A stretch of 64,000 bases of DNA from Arthrobacter sp. ok362 (GCF_900102785.1 NZ_FNGC01000008.1:124001-188000); one strand, 5' to 3'. Positions 24,801 through 32,529 are shown, numbered from the stretch's first letter. The notes: generated from the sequence alone by a model not told the origin. A program made the numbers and translations.

Positions 24801-27101
24801 CTGCTCAATGAGCTCATGGGCCGCGTGGAGCTGCGCGAACTGCTGGATGCGAAGGTCATCGAGGCCACCGAGCGCGAACTCCAGCGCCTGGCCCGGGACC
24901 GCCAGGTGCGCGGGCTGGAAGGCGTCGCGGACCTCCTGCGCCTCCTGGGTCCGCTCGCGCCGGACGAAGTCGCCGCCCGCCTGGAGCCAGTGGCAGGCCC
25001 AGCCCTGGCGGGCGAGACCGCCGAAGCCGGCCCGGCGGGTGGGCCGACCGAAACCCCGGCGGTTCTGCCCGTCGAAACCCCGGCGGTTCTGCCCGTCGAA
25101 ACCCCGGCGACGGAGGCCGACGCCGCTGCCCACCTCGCGGCCCTGCAGCGCGCCAACCGGGCCATCAAGGTCAACATCGGCGGAAGCGAACGCTTTGCGG
25201 CGGTCGAGGATGCCGCCCGGCTCCGGGATGCCCTCGGCGTACCGCTGCCCATGGGCGTACCGCTGGCCTTCATCGAACCGGTCGCTGACCCCCTCGGCGA
25301 CCTCGTCTCGCGCTACGCCCGCACGCATGGGCCCTTCACCGCCGCTGAGGCCGCGGCCCGGCTGGGACTCGGCGTCGCCGTCGTCGGCACGGCATTGAAG
25401 CGGCTGGCCGCGGACGGCCGTGTGGTGGAAGGCGAGTTCCGCCCGCACGCTACGCCACCGGCAGTCACGTCGGGCAGTACGGCCACCGGCGTCGAGGAAC
25501 CCGGCGTTGAGGAATCCGGCGTCGAGGAACCCGGCGTTGAGGGACCCGGCGTTGAGGGACCCGACGTCGAGGATTCCGGTGTGGAGGGACCCGGCGGCGC
25601 GGCGGCCCCGGCCGCCCTTCCGTCTGTCGTTCTGCCACTCGTTCTGCCTGCGGCAGGTGTGAGCGAATGGTGCGATGCCGAGGTCCTCCGCAAGCTGCGC
25701 CGCCGTTCGCTCGCCGCGCTCCGCGCCGAAGTCGAGCCCGTGGACGCCGCCGCGTACGGCCGGTTCCTTCCCGCCTGGCAAAACGTGCGGACCCCCGGCG
25801 GGCGCGGGCAGTCCGCGCTCCGCGGCCTGGACGGCATCATCACGGCCATCGACCAGCTTTCCGGCGTGCCCATTCCGGCCTCCGCGTGGGAGCCGCTTGT
25901 CCTGGCCAGCCGCGTCTCCAATTACCAGCCGGCCATGCTGGACGAACTCATGGCCGCGGGCGAAGTCCTCTGGTCCGGTGCCGGCTCGTTGCCCGGTAAC
26001 GACGGCTGGGTCAGCCTGCACCTCGCGGATTCGGCCGAACTGACGCTGAACCCTGCCATCGATTTCGAACCCGGCGATGCGCAGCGGCGGCTCCTCGAAC
26101 ACCTGCAGAACAACGGCGGCGGCTACTTCTTCCGGCAGCTGACCGAGGTGGCCGGCGGCATGGATTCTGTGCTGAGCGACCAGGACGTGGTAACCGCCCT
26201 CTGGGATCTCGCCTGGGCGGGCCGGATTACCGGTGACACTTTCGCCCCCGTCAGGGCCCTGATCGCCGGCGGCCACACCGCGCACCGGCAGGTCGGGCGC
26301 GCCCCGCGGGCCCGCGCGCCGCGGCTCAGCCGGCTCGGACGGGCGCACGGCACCGGCCTGCTGGGATCGCCGGGACTCACCGGCGGCCGGTACGGCTCCG
26401 TGACCGGCACCGCACCCGCACCCCCGCTCGCCGCGGGACGCTGGTCCGCGCTGCCCTCCCCCGAGCTCGATCCCACTATCCACGCCCGGGCCACCGCGGA
26501 ACTGCTCCTGGACCGCTACGGCGTGGTCACCCGCGGCTCGGTCATGGCAGAAAACATCCTCGGCGGCTTCGGCCTCATGTACAAGGTGCTGGCCCGGCTG
26601 GAGGAAGCCGGGCGCTGCCGCCGCGGCTACTTCATCGAACACCTCGGCGCGGCGCAGTTCGCCGTCCCGGCCACCGTGGACCGGCTGCGCTCCTACGTCG
26701 AGGACGCCGAGCTGCACAAGGCCGAGCCGGTGGCCCTGGCCCTCGCCGCGACGGATCCCGCCAACCCCTACGGCGCCGCGCTCCCGTGGCCCGCGCTCAA
26801 CGTCGACGCCGGCACGGGCCACCGCCCAGGCCGGAAGGCCGGCGCCCTCGTGGTCCTGGTCGACGGCGCCCTGGTGCTGTATGTGGAGCGCGGCGGCAAG
26901 ACCCTGCTCGCTTTCAGCGACGACACCGACGTCCTGGCTGCGGCCGGTTCGGCCCTGGTGGGCGTGGTGACCCGCGGCGCCGTGGACAAGCTGATCATGG
27001 AAAAGGTCAACGGCCACGGCATCCTGGACACGCCGGTGGCGGCCGCCCTCGCCGAGGCCGGGGCTTACTCCACCCCGAAGGGACTGAGGATCCGTGCCTG
27101 A
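21834..27101 (+). CDS. lhr: Lhr-family ATP-dependent DNA helicase
   Basis: A 1755-residue superfamily 2 helicase of the Lhr family, a 3'-to-5' translocase implicated in DNA repair. Walker A APTGSGKT is at 55-62, the DEVH box IVDEVHAVAGTKRGAH near 205, motif III GLSATVEP, and motifs V-VI SSLELGIDMG and QRVGRAGHQ. The winged-helix and long C-terminal region follow. It is longer than E. coli Lhr because of Ala/Pro-rich inserts (about residues 350-415, 1060-1095 and 1210-1260), the last two built from DNA tandem repeats. Its last 8 bases overlap nei2. No good Shine-Dalgarno is present. Confidence 0.95.
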   Translation: MKGQELAGGTLAADAMDRFSRPTRDWFLGAFSAPTPAQNGAWNAISSGAHALVVAPTGSGKTLAAFLWALDRLLVSAPAEREALPGLDTAAKGGRRTAAQKNSAQRKAAQRKTRVLYISPLKALGVDVERNLRAPLIGITQTAKRLDLPAPLITVGVRSGDTTASDRRSLLSHPPDILITTPESLFLMLTSKARETLTEVDTIIVDEVHAVAGTKRGAHLAVSLERLDALLPKPAQRIGLSATVEPKELVAQFLAGSAPVEIVAPPSRKNWDLTVSVPVEDMSDLQGAAGAFDSGPASGLQPQASIWPHVEEKIVDLVLANQSTIVFANSRRLAERLTARLNEIYAERQLMAAGGDWTDFGAGAPDFDAVPAAVPAAVPNAVPPGDAAAQPTSTATPAHMMAQAGSTAGADPVLARAHHGSVSKDQRALIEDDLKSGRLRCVVATSSLELGIDMGAVDLVVQVESPPSVASGLQRVGRAGHQVGEISQGVLFPKHRADLVHTAITVERMLEGKIERLSVPANPLDILAQQTVAATALGAIDVEEWFTTVRRSAPFASLPRSAFEATLDLLAGRYPSDEFAELRPRVIWDRNAGTIEGRPGAQRLAVTSGGTIPDRGLFGVYIIGSEVEGTGGGGSSGGASADGRAASPAAAAAKGGRRVGELDEEMVYESRVGDIFALGATSWKIEDITHDRVLVSPAFGQPGKLPFWKGDSLGRPVDLGRALGAFMRELAASDVGPATERCKASGLDDYAANNLIQYLAEQRLATEVVPSDTTLVVERFHDELGDWRVVLHSPFGMPVHAPWALAVGQRLQQRYGMDGSAMAADDGIVLRVPMMEDEPPGAELFLFDPEEIEQIVTAEVGGSALFASRFRECAARALLLPRQNPGKRQPLWQQRQRSAQLLDVARKYPTFPIVLETVRECLQDVYDLPALKDIAASVERRELRIVQTTTQQPSPFAKSLLFGYVAQFLYEGDSPLAERRAAALALDSTLLNELMGRVELRELLDAKVIEATERELQRLARDRQVRGLEGVADLLRLLGPLAPDEVAARLEPVAGPALAGETAEAGPAGGPTETPAVLPVETPAVLPVETPATEADAAAHLAALQRANRAIKVNIGGSERFAAVEDAARLRDALGVPLPMGVPLAFIEPVADPLGDLVSRYARTHGPFTAAEAAARLGLGVAVVGTALKRLAADGRVVEGEFRPHATPPAVTSGSTATGVEEPGVEESGVEEPGVEGPGVEGPDVEDSGVEGPGGAAAPAALPSVVLPLVLPAAGVSEWCDAEVLRKLRRRSLAALRAEVEPVDAAAYGRFLPAWQNVRTPGGRGQSALRGLDGIITAIDQLSGVPIPASAWEPLVLASRVSNYQPAMLDELMAAGEVLWSGAGSLPGNDGWVSLHLADSAELTLNPAIDFEPGDAQRRLLEHLQNNGGGYFFRQLTEVAGGMDSVLSDQDVVTALWDLAWAGRITGDTFAPVRALIAGGHTAHRQVGRAPRARAPRLSRLGRAHGTGLLGSPGLTGGRYGSVTGTAPAPPLAAGRWSALPSPELDPTIHARATAELLLDRYGVVTRGSVMAENILGGFGLMYKVLARLEEAGRCRRGYFIEHLGAAQFAVPATVDRLRSYVEDAELHKAEPVALALAATDPANPYGAALPWPALNVDAGTGHRPGRKAGALVVLVDGALVLYVERGGKTLLAFSDDTDVLAAAGSALVGVVTRGAVDKLIMEKVNGHGILDTPVAAALAEAGAYSTPKGLRIRA
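25050..25109 (+). repeat. 24-bp tandem repeat inside lhr (2.5 copies)
   Basis: A 24-bp unit beginning GAAACCCCGGCGGTTC occurs at 25050-25073 and 25074-25097, with a half copy at 25098-25109. It stays in frame and encodes ETPAVLPV repeats in a linker near residues 1073-1092. The full copies are identical, so expansion was recent. Confidence 0.9.
25488..25592 (+). repeat. 15-bp tandem repeat inside lhr (7 copies)
   Basis: Seven 15-bp units of the type GGCGTCGAGGAACCC fill 25488-25592 and encode GVEEP/GVEGP pentapeptides, an acidic flexible linker of the Lhr C-terminal region. Copies differ at a few positions, so the array is older than the 24-bp repeat. In-frame unit length allows copy changes without loss of reading frame. 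Confidence 0.9.
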
Positions 27102-27960
27102 GGGTGATTCCGTTTTTCGCGCCGCGGCACAGCTGCACGCCGCACTGGCCGGGAAGGAACTGGTCTCGTCCGATTTCCGGGTGCCGCGCTTCGCTACCCT
27201 GAAGCTCGGCGGCTGGACCGTGGCCGAGGTGGTTCCGCGCGGAAAGCACCTGCTGATGCGCGTGCAGGGACCGACGCCGAAGGACCGGCTCACGATCCAC
27301 TCGCACCTAAAGATGGAGGGCAGCTGGCAGGTCTACCCGTCCGGGGGCCGCTGGCGGAAGCCCGGCTTCACGGCCCGCTGCGTGCTGCGCACCGCCACGG
27401 CTGACGCCGTCGGATTCTCCCTGGGAATTCTTGAGGTGGTCCGCACCGACCAGGAAGACTCCATCGTGGGGCATCTCGGCCCGGATCTGCTGGGCCCGGA
27501 CTGGGACGCTGCCGAGGCCGAACGCCGGCTGCTCGCGGCCCCGGATGTTCCCATCGGCGTCGCCCTGCTGGACCAGAGCAAGCTGGCGGGGATCGGGAAC
27601 ATCTACCGCTGCGAGGCCTGCTTCCTCGCGGGAGTCCATCCGGCGTCGCCCGTCTCCGCGGTGCAGGATCTTGCCGCCATCATCACCGATGCCCAGGTCC
27701 TGCTCTCCGCCAACCTCGGGCCGGGCCGGCGGACCACTGTGCTGAACGCGCGCGGCGTGCCCGTGGGCCGCACCGCCGGGCGTCCGGGCTACTGGGTCTA
27801 CCGGCGCGAGCACCAGCCGTGCCTCAAATGCGGCACCCCAATCCGCCGGGGAATCCTGGGCCGGGACAACGGCACGGGCACCTACACGGAGGAACGGGAC
27901 ATCTACTTCTGCCCCACGTGCCAGCCCCTGCCGGCCCCCGGGACAGAGAGCGTCAGCTGA
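27094..27960 (+). CDS. nei2: Fpg/Nei-family DNA glycosylase (Nei2-like)
   Basis: A 288-residue endonuclease VIII-type glycosylase that removes oxidised bases and nicks the abasic site. The catalytic N-terminus MPEGDS (Pro2, Glu3) is intact, with GKHLLMRV and HSHLKMEGSW. The helix-two-turn-helix is GVALLDQSKLAGIGNIYRCE, and a C-terminal zinc finger has CLKC (about 246) and CPTC (about 273). The GTG start at 27094 lies inside the lhr 3' end (8-base overlap), and both genes act on DNA. The lhr-nei2 pairing is familiar from Actinobacteria, so a joint repair role is a reasonable inference. Confidence 0.92.
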   Translation: MPEGDSVFRAAAQLHAALAGKELVSSDFRVPRFATLKLGGWTVAEVVPRGKHLLMRVQGPTPKDRLTIHSHLKMEGSWQVYPSGGRWRKPGFTARCVLRTATADAVGFSLGILEVVRTDQEDSIVGHLGPDLLGPDWDAAEAERRLLAAPDVPIGVALLDQSKLAGIGNIYRCEACFLAGVHPASPVSAVQDLAAIITDAQVLLSANLGPGRRTTVLNARGVPVGRTAGRPGYWVYRREHQPCLKCGTPIRRGILGRDNGTGTYTEERDIYFCPTCQPLPAPGTESVS

Positions 27961-27975
27961 CGGGACCCAGGGTGA

Positions 27976-28662
27976 TCAATCTGTCCGGCCGCTGGACGCC
28001 GTTGCCGGGACGGCCGTCCCGGCCAGTTCCGATTCGGCAACGTCAGCAGCTTCCGTGCCAGCCCCCGCCACGGAGACGGGACGCGCTTCCGGAACCGTGA
28101 ACCGCGGCAGCAGCAGCTGCACCAGCGGGCCAATCGCCAGCGCATATAGCACCGTGCCCACACCCACCGAACCGCCCAGCAGCCAGCCGGCGCCGAGAAC
28201 CACCACTTCAATGCCGGTCCGGGAGACCCGCACAGACCAGCCCGTGCGCCGGGCGAGTCCCGTCATGAGTCCGTCGCGGGCTCCGGGTCCGAGGCGGGCG
28301 CCGATGTAGCAGGCCGAGGCGATGCCGTTGAGCAGGATGGCCCCCGCGAGCATTCCTATCTGGCCGCCGAGGTTCGAGAACTCCGGTATGAGGGCCAGTC
28401 CGACGTCGGCGAACACACCCACCAGCACGGCGTTGCACAGCGTGCCGACGCCGGGCCACTGCCGGAGCGGAATCCAGAGGAGCAGGACGAGGAAGCTGAC
28501 GATCACCACCACCGTGCCGATGCTCAGCCCGGTCTTGACGGCGAGTCCCTGGTGGAAGACATCCCAGGGATCCAGTCCCAGTCCGGCCCGGATGAACATC
28601 GCGAGCGAAACGCCGTACATGGCGAGGCCAATAAGGAGCTGGAGGAGTCTGCGGGTCAACAT
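27976..28662 (-). CDS. YczE/YyaS/YitT-family membrane protein
   Basis: A 228-residue integral membrane protein with about five hydrophobic helices (LLQLLIGLAMYGVSLAMFI, GTVVVIVSFLVLLLWI, IGMLAGAILLNGIASACYIG and others) and the family signature LGLDPWDVFHQGLA. The tail from about 185 is Ala/Thr-rich and likely cytoplasmic. I chose ATG 28662 because GGAGG lies nine bases upstream. ATGs at 28671 and 28695 are alternatives. It is divergent from a MocR regulator, as is common for yczE genes, and is convergent with nei2. Substrate is unknown. Confidence 0.85.
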   Translation of the reverse strand: MLTRRLLQLLIGLAMYGVSLAMFIRAGLGLDPWDVFHQGLAVKTGLSIGTVVVIVSFLVLLLWIPLRQWPGVGTLCNAVLVGVFADVGLALIPEFSNLGGQIGMLAGAILLNGIASACYIGARLGPGARDGLMTGLARRTGWSVRVSRTGIEVVVLGAGWLLGGSVGVGTVLYALAIGPLVQLLLPRFTVPEARPVSVAGAGTEAADVAESELAGTAVPATASSGRTD

Positions 28663-28680
28663 GGTCTCCATCCTCCACGA

Positions 28681-28720
28681 AAACTGGCCTTGCAATCCAT
28701 AGCCAGTTTGAAATACTGGC
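28681..28720. promoter_or_regulatory. Triple ACTGGC operator in the yczE/mocR intergenic region
   Basis: AAACTGGC (28681-28688), GCCAGTTT (28702-28709) and ACTGGC (28715-28720) are three copies of one element in alternating orientation. They form AAACTGGC-N13-GCCAGTTT and GCCAGT-N7-ACTGGC inverted repeats. The cluster fills the 61-bp divergent gap, so the MocR protein next door is the likely binder. Confidence 0.65.
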
Positions 28721-28723
28721 TTT

Positions 28724-30259
28724 ATGCCTGTCTCTTTGACTCCGGGGTCGTTGACCCGCCTGCTGGGCGAGTGGAACGTCGGCGCCGCCCCCGCCTACCG
28801 CGAGCTGGCCGACGTCGTCCGCCTGCTCATCCTCGACGGCCGCGTGGCCCTCGACGTCGCCCTGCCGAGCGAGCGCTCTCTGGCAGCGACCCTTGGCATC
28901 AGCCGCACCACGGTGACCGCGTCTTACGCACTGCTGCGCGAGCAGGGCTTCCTCAGCAGCGGCCAGGGCAGCCGGAGCCGGAGCTGCATCCCGAGCCAGG
29001 GTCCCGCGCATGCCGGTGGTCATGACGGCGCCCTGCGGCTGAGTGGCGCCCCCGGCCTGGCCGTGCCGGACGGGGTCCTGGACCTGGCCTACGCCTCCTT
29101 GCCCGCCAGCGGCGAAGTGGTGCACCGGGCCTTTGCCGCGGCACTGACCGAGCTGCCGGCGCTGCTGCCGGGCTTCGGCTACGACGCCCTGGGCGTGGGC
29201 CCCCTCCGCGAAGCCATTGCGGCCCGGTACACCGCCGCCGGGGTGCCGACAACGGCCGGACAGATCCTGGTCACCTCGGGCGCCCAGCATGCGCTGAACA
29301 TTGTGCTCCGCACGTTGGCCGGCCGTTCGGGGACGAAAGTGCTTGTCGAACATCCGAGCTACCCGAATGCCCTCGATGCGATCCGGGCAGCGGGCTGCCG
29401 TCCCGTCCCGGTGTCCATGCCCGCCGCGAACCCCATCGGTACAGTCCATAACGGCCCAGGCCCACTCGGCACAGCCAACGGACCGGCCGGCTGGGACCTC
29501 GAGGCCATGGAATCAGCGCTGCTGCAGCAGCGGCCCGCGATGGCCTACGTGGTCCCGGACTTCCACAACCCCACCGGCCGGCTGATGCCCGATTCCCAGC
29601 GGCGCCGCCTCGTGAAGGCGGCCGCGGCGTCGGGCACCGTGCTGGTGGCCGACGAGACGCTGCGGGAGCTGAACCTCGACGGCGCCGCCTCGACCCCCAT
29701 GGCCGCATTCAGCCCGGCCGTGGTCTCCCTCGGTTCCCTCAGCAAGTCGCACTGGGCGGGGTTGCGCACCGGCTGGATCCGCGCCAGCGAGCCGCTCATC
29801 CAGCGCTTCGCCGCCGCCCGCACCACCCTGGACCTGGGCGGGCCCGTGGTGGAACAGCTCGCCGCGGCACATCTGGTCAACGCCATGACGGAGCCGCTCC
29901 CTGCCCGGCTCGCCGCGCTGCGCGAGAACCGGAACACGCTGCTGGAACTGATACACGCGCACCTGCCGGGCTGGGAGCCGGAATGGCCCGACGGCGGATT
30001 GTCCGTCTGGTGCCGCCTTCCGGCGCCGATCAGCACGGCACTGGCGGTGGTGGCTCCCGACGTCGGGATCCGGCTCGCCGCGGGGCCCCGGTTTGGCGTC
30101 GGCGGCGCGTTCGAGCAATACCTGCGGCTGCCGTTCACCCTGCCGCCGGGACAACTGGAGACGGCCGTGCTGGCATTGCGTGCGGCACAGGACCGGCTGG
30201 AGGCAGCGCCGCAGCTGCGGCGCAACCTGTCAGCCCCGCCGGCCGCCGCCATAGCCTGA
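28724..30259 (+). CDS. MocR/PdxR-type regulator (GntR HTH plus aminotransferase fold)
   Basis: A 511-residue fusion. The N-terminal winged helix of the GntR type spans about residues 20-90 (VALPSERSLAATLGISRTTV, SYALLREQGFLSSGQGS). The rest is a fold-type I aminotransferase with GAQHALNIVL, HPSYPNALDAI, VVPDFHNPTGRLM and the PLP-binding lysine in SLGSLSKSHWAG. MocR proteins use PLP or its adducts as effectors. It is divergent from yczE with shared operators, so it probably controls that gene and itself. No Shine-Dalgarno precedes the ATG, which lies four bases past the last operator element. Confidence 0.9.
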   Translation: MPVSLTPGSLTRLLGEWNVGAAPAYRELADVVRLLILDGRVALDVALPSERSLAATLGISRTTVTASYALLREQGFLSSGQGSRSRSCIPSQGPAHAGGHDGALRLSGAPGLAVPDGVLDLAYASLPASGEVVHRAFAAALTELPALLPGFGYDALGVGPLREAIAARYTAAGVPTTAGQILVTSGAQHALNIVLRTLAGRSGTKVLVEHPSYPNALDAIRAAGCRPVPVSMPAANPIGTVHNGPGPLGTANGPAGWDLEAMESALLQQRPAMAYVVPDFHNPTGRLMPDSQRRRLVKAAAASGTVLVADETLRELNLDGAASTPMAAFSPAVVSLGSLSKSHWAGLRTGWIRASEPLIQRFAAARTTLDLGGPVVEQLAAAHLVNAMTEPLPARLAALRENRNTLLELIHAHLPGWEPEWPDGGLSVWCRLPAPISTALAVVAPDVGIRLAAGPRFGVGGAFEQYLRLPFTLPPGQLETAVLALRAAQDRLEAAPQLRRNLSAPPAAAIA

Positions 30260-30328
30260 GCCGCGCGCACCCGCGGCGCGACCGCAGGCCCGTTCTGCGA
30301 TATCCGTTCTTCCCTGAGCCGCGCGTGT

Positions 30329-30442
30329 GCCCCGCCGACGCCCGCCCTCTCCCGCGCTGCGCACACGCCCCGCCGACACCCGCCTTTTCCTGCGCTGCGC
30401 ACACGCCCCGCCGACGCCCGCCCTCTCCTGCGCTGCGCACAT
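30329..30442. repeat. Three 38-bp tandem repeats between convergent genes
   Basis: Three 38-bp units (30329-30366, 30367-30404, 30405-30442) begin GCCCCGCCGAC and end GCGCTGCGCACA. They differ at only a few bases. A separate 12-mer CTGAGCCGCGCG occurs at about 30257 and 30314. GTGTGC before the first unit pairs with GCACAC at unit ends. They lie between the MocR stop and the stop of the AHSA1-type gene, where a terminator would be expected. Confidence 0.85.
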
Positions 30443-30462
30443 GCAGGATGCGGGTCGCGGGC

Positions 30463-31155
30463 CTAGGCGTAGACCTTCGCCAGGAACCCGGCCCAGGCCT
30501 TCGCCGTCGCCGTCGCGTCCCCGTTGCCGCTGAAGTCGTGCACGGTCATGCCCACCGGTGCGCCGAAGGCGTTGCGCCCGAAGAAGCGGTACATCGTGTC
30601 CGCGGTCCGCAGGCCGAGGAAGTTCTCGTTGGAGAAGTCGACTTCGCCGGTGAGCGGGCCAACGCCGTCGAGCTCCAGCTCCACTGACTCCCCCTGGGCC
30701 GAGCTGGCGACGCCAAGGGCCCTCTTGAGCCGGTCGAAGCTGTCCGGGGTCTGCGACGCGGCCGGTGCCTGGATGTCCGTGAAGACCACGGGCCTGCCGT
30801 CGAAGTACTTCAGGTACTGGCCCAGGGTGTGCAGATAGAACGCCGTGTGCTTGCTCGCGCCGTCGTACTGCTCATCCCAGTTGTCCGCGAAGATCCCGCT
30901 GTGCACGTAGTGCAGCCGGACGCGGCCGCCGTCGAGCGGTTCCAGGACGTACTCCAGCTGGTTGAACCAGCCGTCTGGGCCGTCCATCCGGGTCACCAGA
31001 TGGGAGGGGTACTCGTCCACAGTCCGGACCGCTGGCCATTGGTCCGTGGGGAACATCCAGGCCGGGGTGTCCTTGGTAACGGCCTCCCACACCCGCTCGG
31101 GCGTGCCGGGCAGTTCGGTGTCGTAGACGATTTCGAATTTCCGCTGGTCAGTCAT
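30463..31155 (-). CDS. SRPBCC / AHSA1-like protein
   Basis: A 230-residue helix-grip protein with two related halves. FEIVYDTELPGTPERVWEAVTKDTPAWMFP opens the first half, and RLHYVHSGIFADNWDEQYDGASKHTAFYLHTLGQYLKYFDG is the typical Trp/Asp-rich AHSA1 segment. The second half (SVELELDGVGPLTGEVDFSN, GMTVHDFSGNG) is unusual in length. Its ATG overlaps the ArsR-type gene by 8 bases. ArsR plus AHSA1 pairs are frequent in Actinobacteria, but the ligand is not known. Confidence 0.82.
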   Translation of the reverse strand: MTDQRKFEIVYDTELPGTPERVWEAVTKDTPAWMFPTDQWPAVRTVDEYPSHLVTRMDGPDGWFNQLEYVLEPLDGGRVRLHYVHSGIFADNWDEQYDGASKHTAFYLHTLGQYLKYFDGRPVVFTDIQAPAASQTPDSFDRLKRALGVASSAQGESVELELDGVGPLTGEVDFSNENFLGLRTADTMYRFFGRNAFGAPVGMTVHDFSGNGDATATAKAWAGFLAKVYA

Positions 31156-31858
31156 TGTCCTGCTCCTTAACGTGTGGGTTTGCAGATTGTGCGTGTGTGG
31201 TTTGTGGGGCTGCGTGCGGGTCTGCGCGCGCTGCCTTGGGCGCCGGCGCCTTCAACGACGGGTGGAGCGCGACGACCAGCCGGTGTTTGCGCCCCGCCGG
31301 CGGCGAAGCTGCCGTCGAACCTGCCGGGAGGTCAGCTCCGCCGTCGTGGTACTTGTCCACGAGCCGGGTCACTGCCACGCCGAGCTCCTCGGCGAAAGCC
31401 GCCCGGTCCGCCGCCGACCGGAAGGTGATCTCGCCGTCGATGGCAAAGGTGGCGAGTTTCTGCCTGGCTGCGGCCGCCCCGGCGATCAGCTGGCCCATTT
31501 CCTGGACCATGCGGGCGGCGAGCGCCAGCAGCCAGAAGGCGGAAAAGCGGTCCGAGAACCGGTGCGGGTCCGGCGCCACGGAGGCCAGCGCCGCCGGCGA
31601 AATCAGGTACGACGCCGCCGTCGCCCGTAGGATGCGTTCGGTGACGTTGCCTCGCCGCCGCTCCTCGACGAGTTCGACGAGCCCATGCCGCTCAAGGGCT
31701 TTGAGGTGGTAGTTCACCTTCTGGCGCGGCAGGCCCACCTTCGCGGCGAGCTGCGTTGCGGAGCCGGGCTCGGCCAGCTCGCGCAGGATCCGCGTCCGTA
31801 TCGGGTCCAGCGAAGCCTCCGCCGCGGCCGGATCTTCAATCACTTCGATGTCCAACAT
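31148..31858 (-). CDS. ArsR-type winged-helix regulator
   Basis: A 236-residue regulator. Residues about 10-80 form a winged helix (LDPIRTRILRELAEPGSATQLAAKVGLPRQKVNYHLKALE, then HGLVELVEERRRGNVTERIL). The C-terminal part is helical, with KLATFAIDGEITFRSAADRAAFAEEL and a Pro/Ala/His-rich tail, longer than minimal ArsR proteins. No metal-binding cysteines are visible, so a non-metal effector is likely. It is cotranscribed with the AHSA1-type gene, and a GACAA-N6-TTGTC palindrome lies 18 bases upstream. Confidence 0.85.
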   Translation of the reverse strand: MLDIEVIEDPAAAEASLDPIRTRILRELAEPGSATQLAAKVGLPRQKVNYHLKALERHGLVELVEERRRGNVTERILRATAASYLISPAALASVAPDPHRFSDRFSAFWLLALAARMVQEMGQLIAGAAAARQKLATFAIDGEITFRSAADRAAFAEELGVAVTRLVDKYHDGGADLPAGSTAASPPAGRKHRLVVALHPSLKAPAPKAARADPHAAPQTTHAQSANPHVKEQDND

Positions 31859-31876
31859 GCTTCAAGCCTGCCCGCC

Positions 31877-31892
31877 GACAATTTTATTTGTC
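31877..31892. promoter_or_regulatory. Palindrome over the ArsR-type gene promoter
   Basis: GACAATTTTATTTGTC has perfect GACAA/TTGTC arms in a small A/T-rich island. On the minus strand it contains TAAAAT, a plausible -10 located about 22 bases before the start. TTGACA overlaps its upstream edge. The arrangement fits autorepression. Confidence 0.55.
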
Positions 31893-31923
31893 AAGAACTT
31901 TTTTCTCGTCGGCGCCGATCAGC

Positions 31924-32500
31924 GGGCGCGGTCTCGAGTTCGCCGGAAGCGTGCGAGGACGCCGGATCTTTCCGGCGAACTGGCAAGCGTCCGGCGAACT
32001 GGAGCGCAGGGGCGGCTCGGGGCGGGCGGAAGAGAAGGGGCGGGCGGGGGGACGGAAGGACGCAGGAAGTGGGCGCGGTCTCGAGTTCGCCGGAAGCGTG
32101 CGAGGACGCCGGATCTTTCCGGCGAACTGGCACGCGTCCGGCGAACTGGAGCGCAGGGGCGGCTCGGGGCGGGCGGAAGAGAAGGGGCGGGCGGGGGGAC
32201 GGAAGGACGCAGGAAGTGGGCACGAACTCGCGAGTTCGCCGGAAGCGTGCGAGGTCGCCGGACCTTTCCGGCGAACTGGCACGCATCCGGCGAACTGGAG
32301 CCCAGGGGGCGGCTCGGGGCGGGAGGCGGCAGGGGTGGGCGGAGGGCGGAAGGAGCGGGCGGAGGGACTGGAGGGCGGAGGGCGAGGGCACAAACCCGCG
32401 AGTTCGCCGGAAGCGTGCGAGGTCGCCGGACCTTTCCGGCGAACTGGCACGCGTCCGGCGAACTGGAGCCAGGGGCGGCTCAGGGGCGGGCGGCGGGGGC
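31924..32500. repeat. Four-unit array of palindromic cores and G-rich spacers
   Basis: Four units start near 31924, 32071, 32218 and 32386. Each core carries AGTTCGCCGG followed by two inverted copies, CCGGCGAACT: first at 31937, 31972 and 31991, then at 32084, 32119 and 32138, then 32233, 32268 and 32287, then 32401, 32436 and 32455. Units 1 and 2 match over 147 bp except for one base seen. Unit 3 to 4 spacing is 168 bp because the spacer differs. Spacers are long plus-strand G-runs. This is the only gene-free stretch over 300 bases (31859-32541). Frames open across it reflect the composition. Confidence 0.92.
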
Positions 32501-32529
32501 CGTCGGGGCGGGGCCGGAGGCCGGACCCG

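Noticed and set aside
23172..27293. A 1373-codon open frame on the minus strand opposite lhr
   Set aside because: It is a shadow of lhr in high-GC DNA. The plus-strand frame has intact helicase motifs, and the minus frame shows only Gly/Arg/Ala-rich low-complexity sequence.
31924..32500. The array as a CRISPR locus
   Set aside because: Units are long, spacers are repeats of each other rather than unique, and no cas genes are present.
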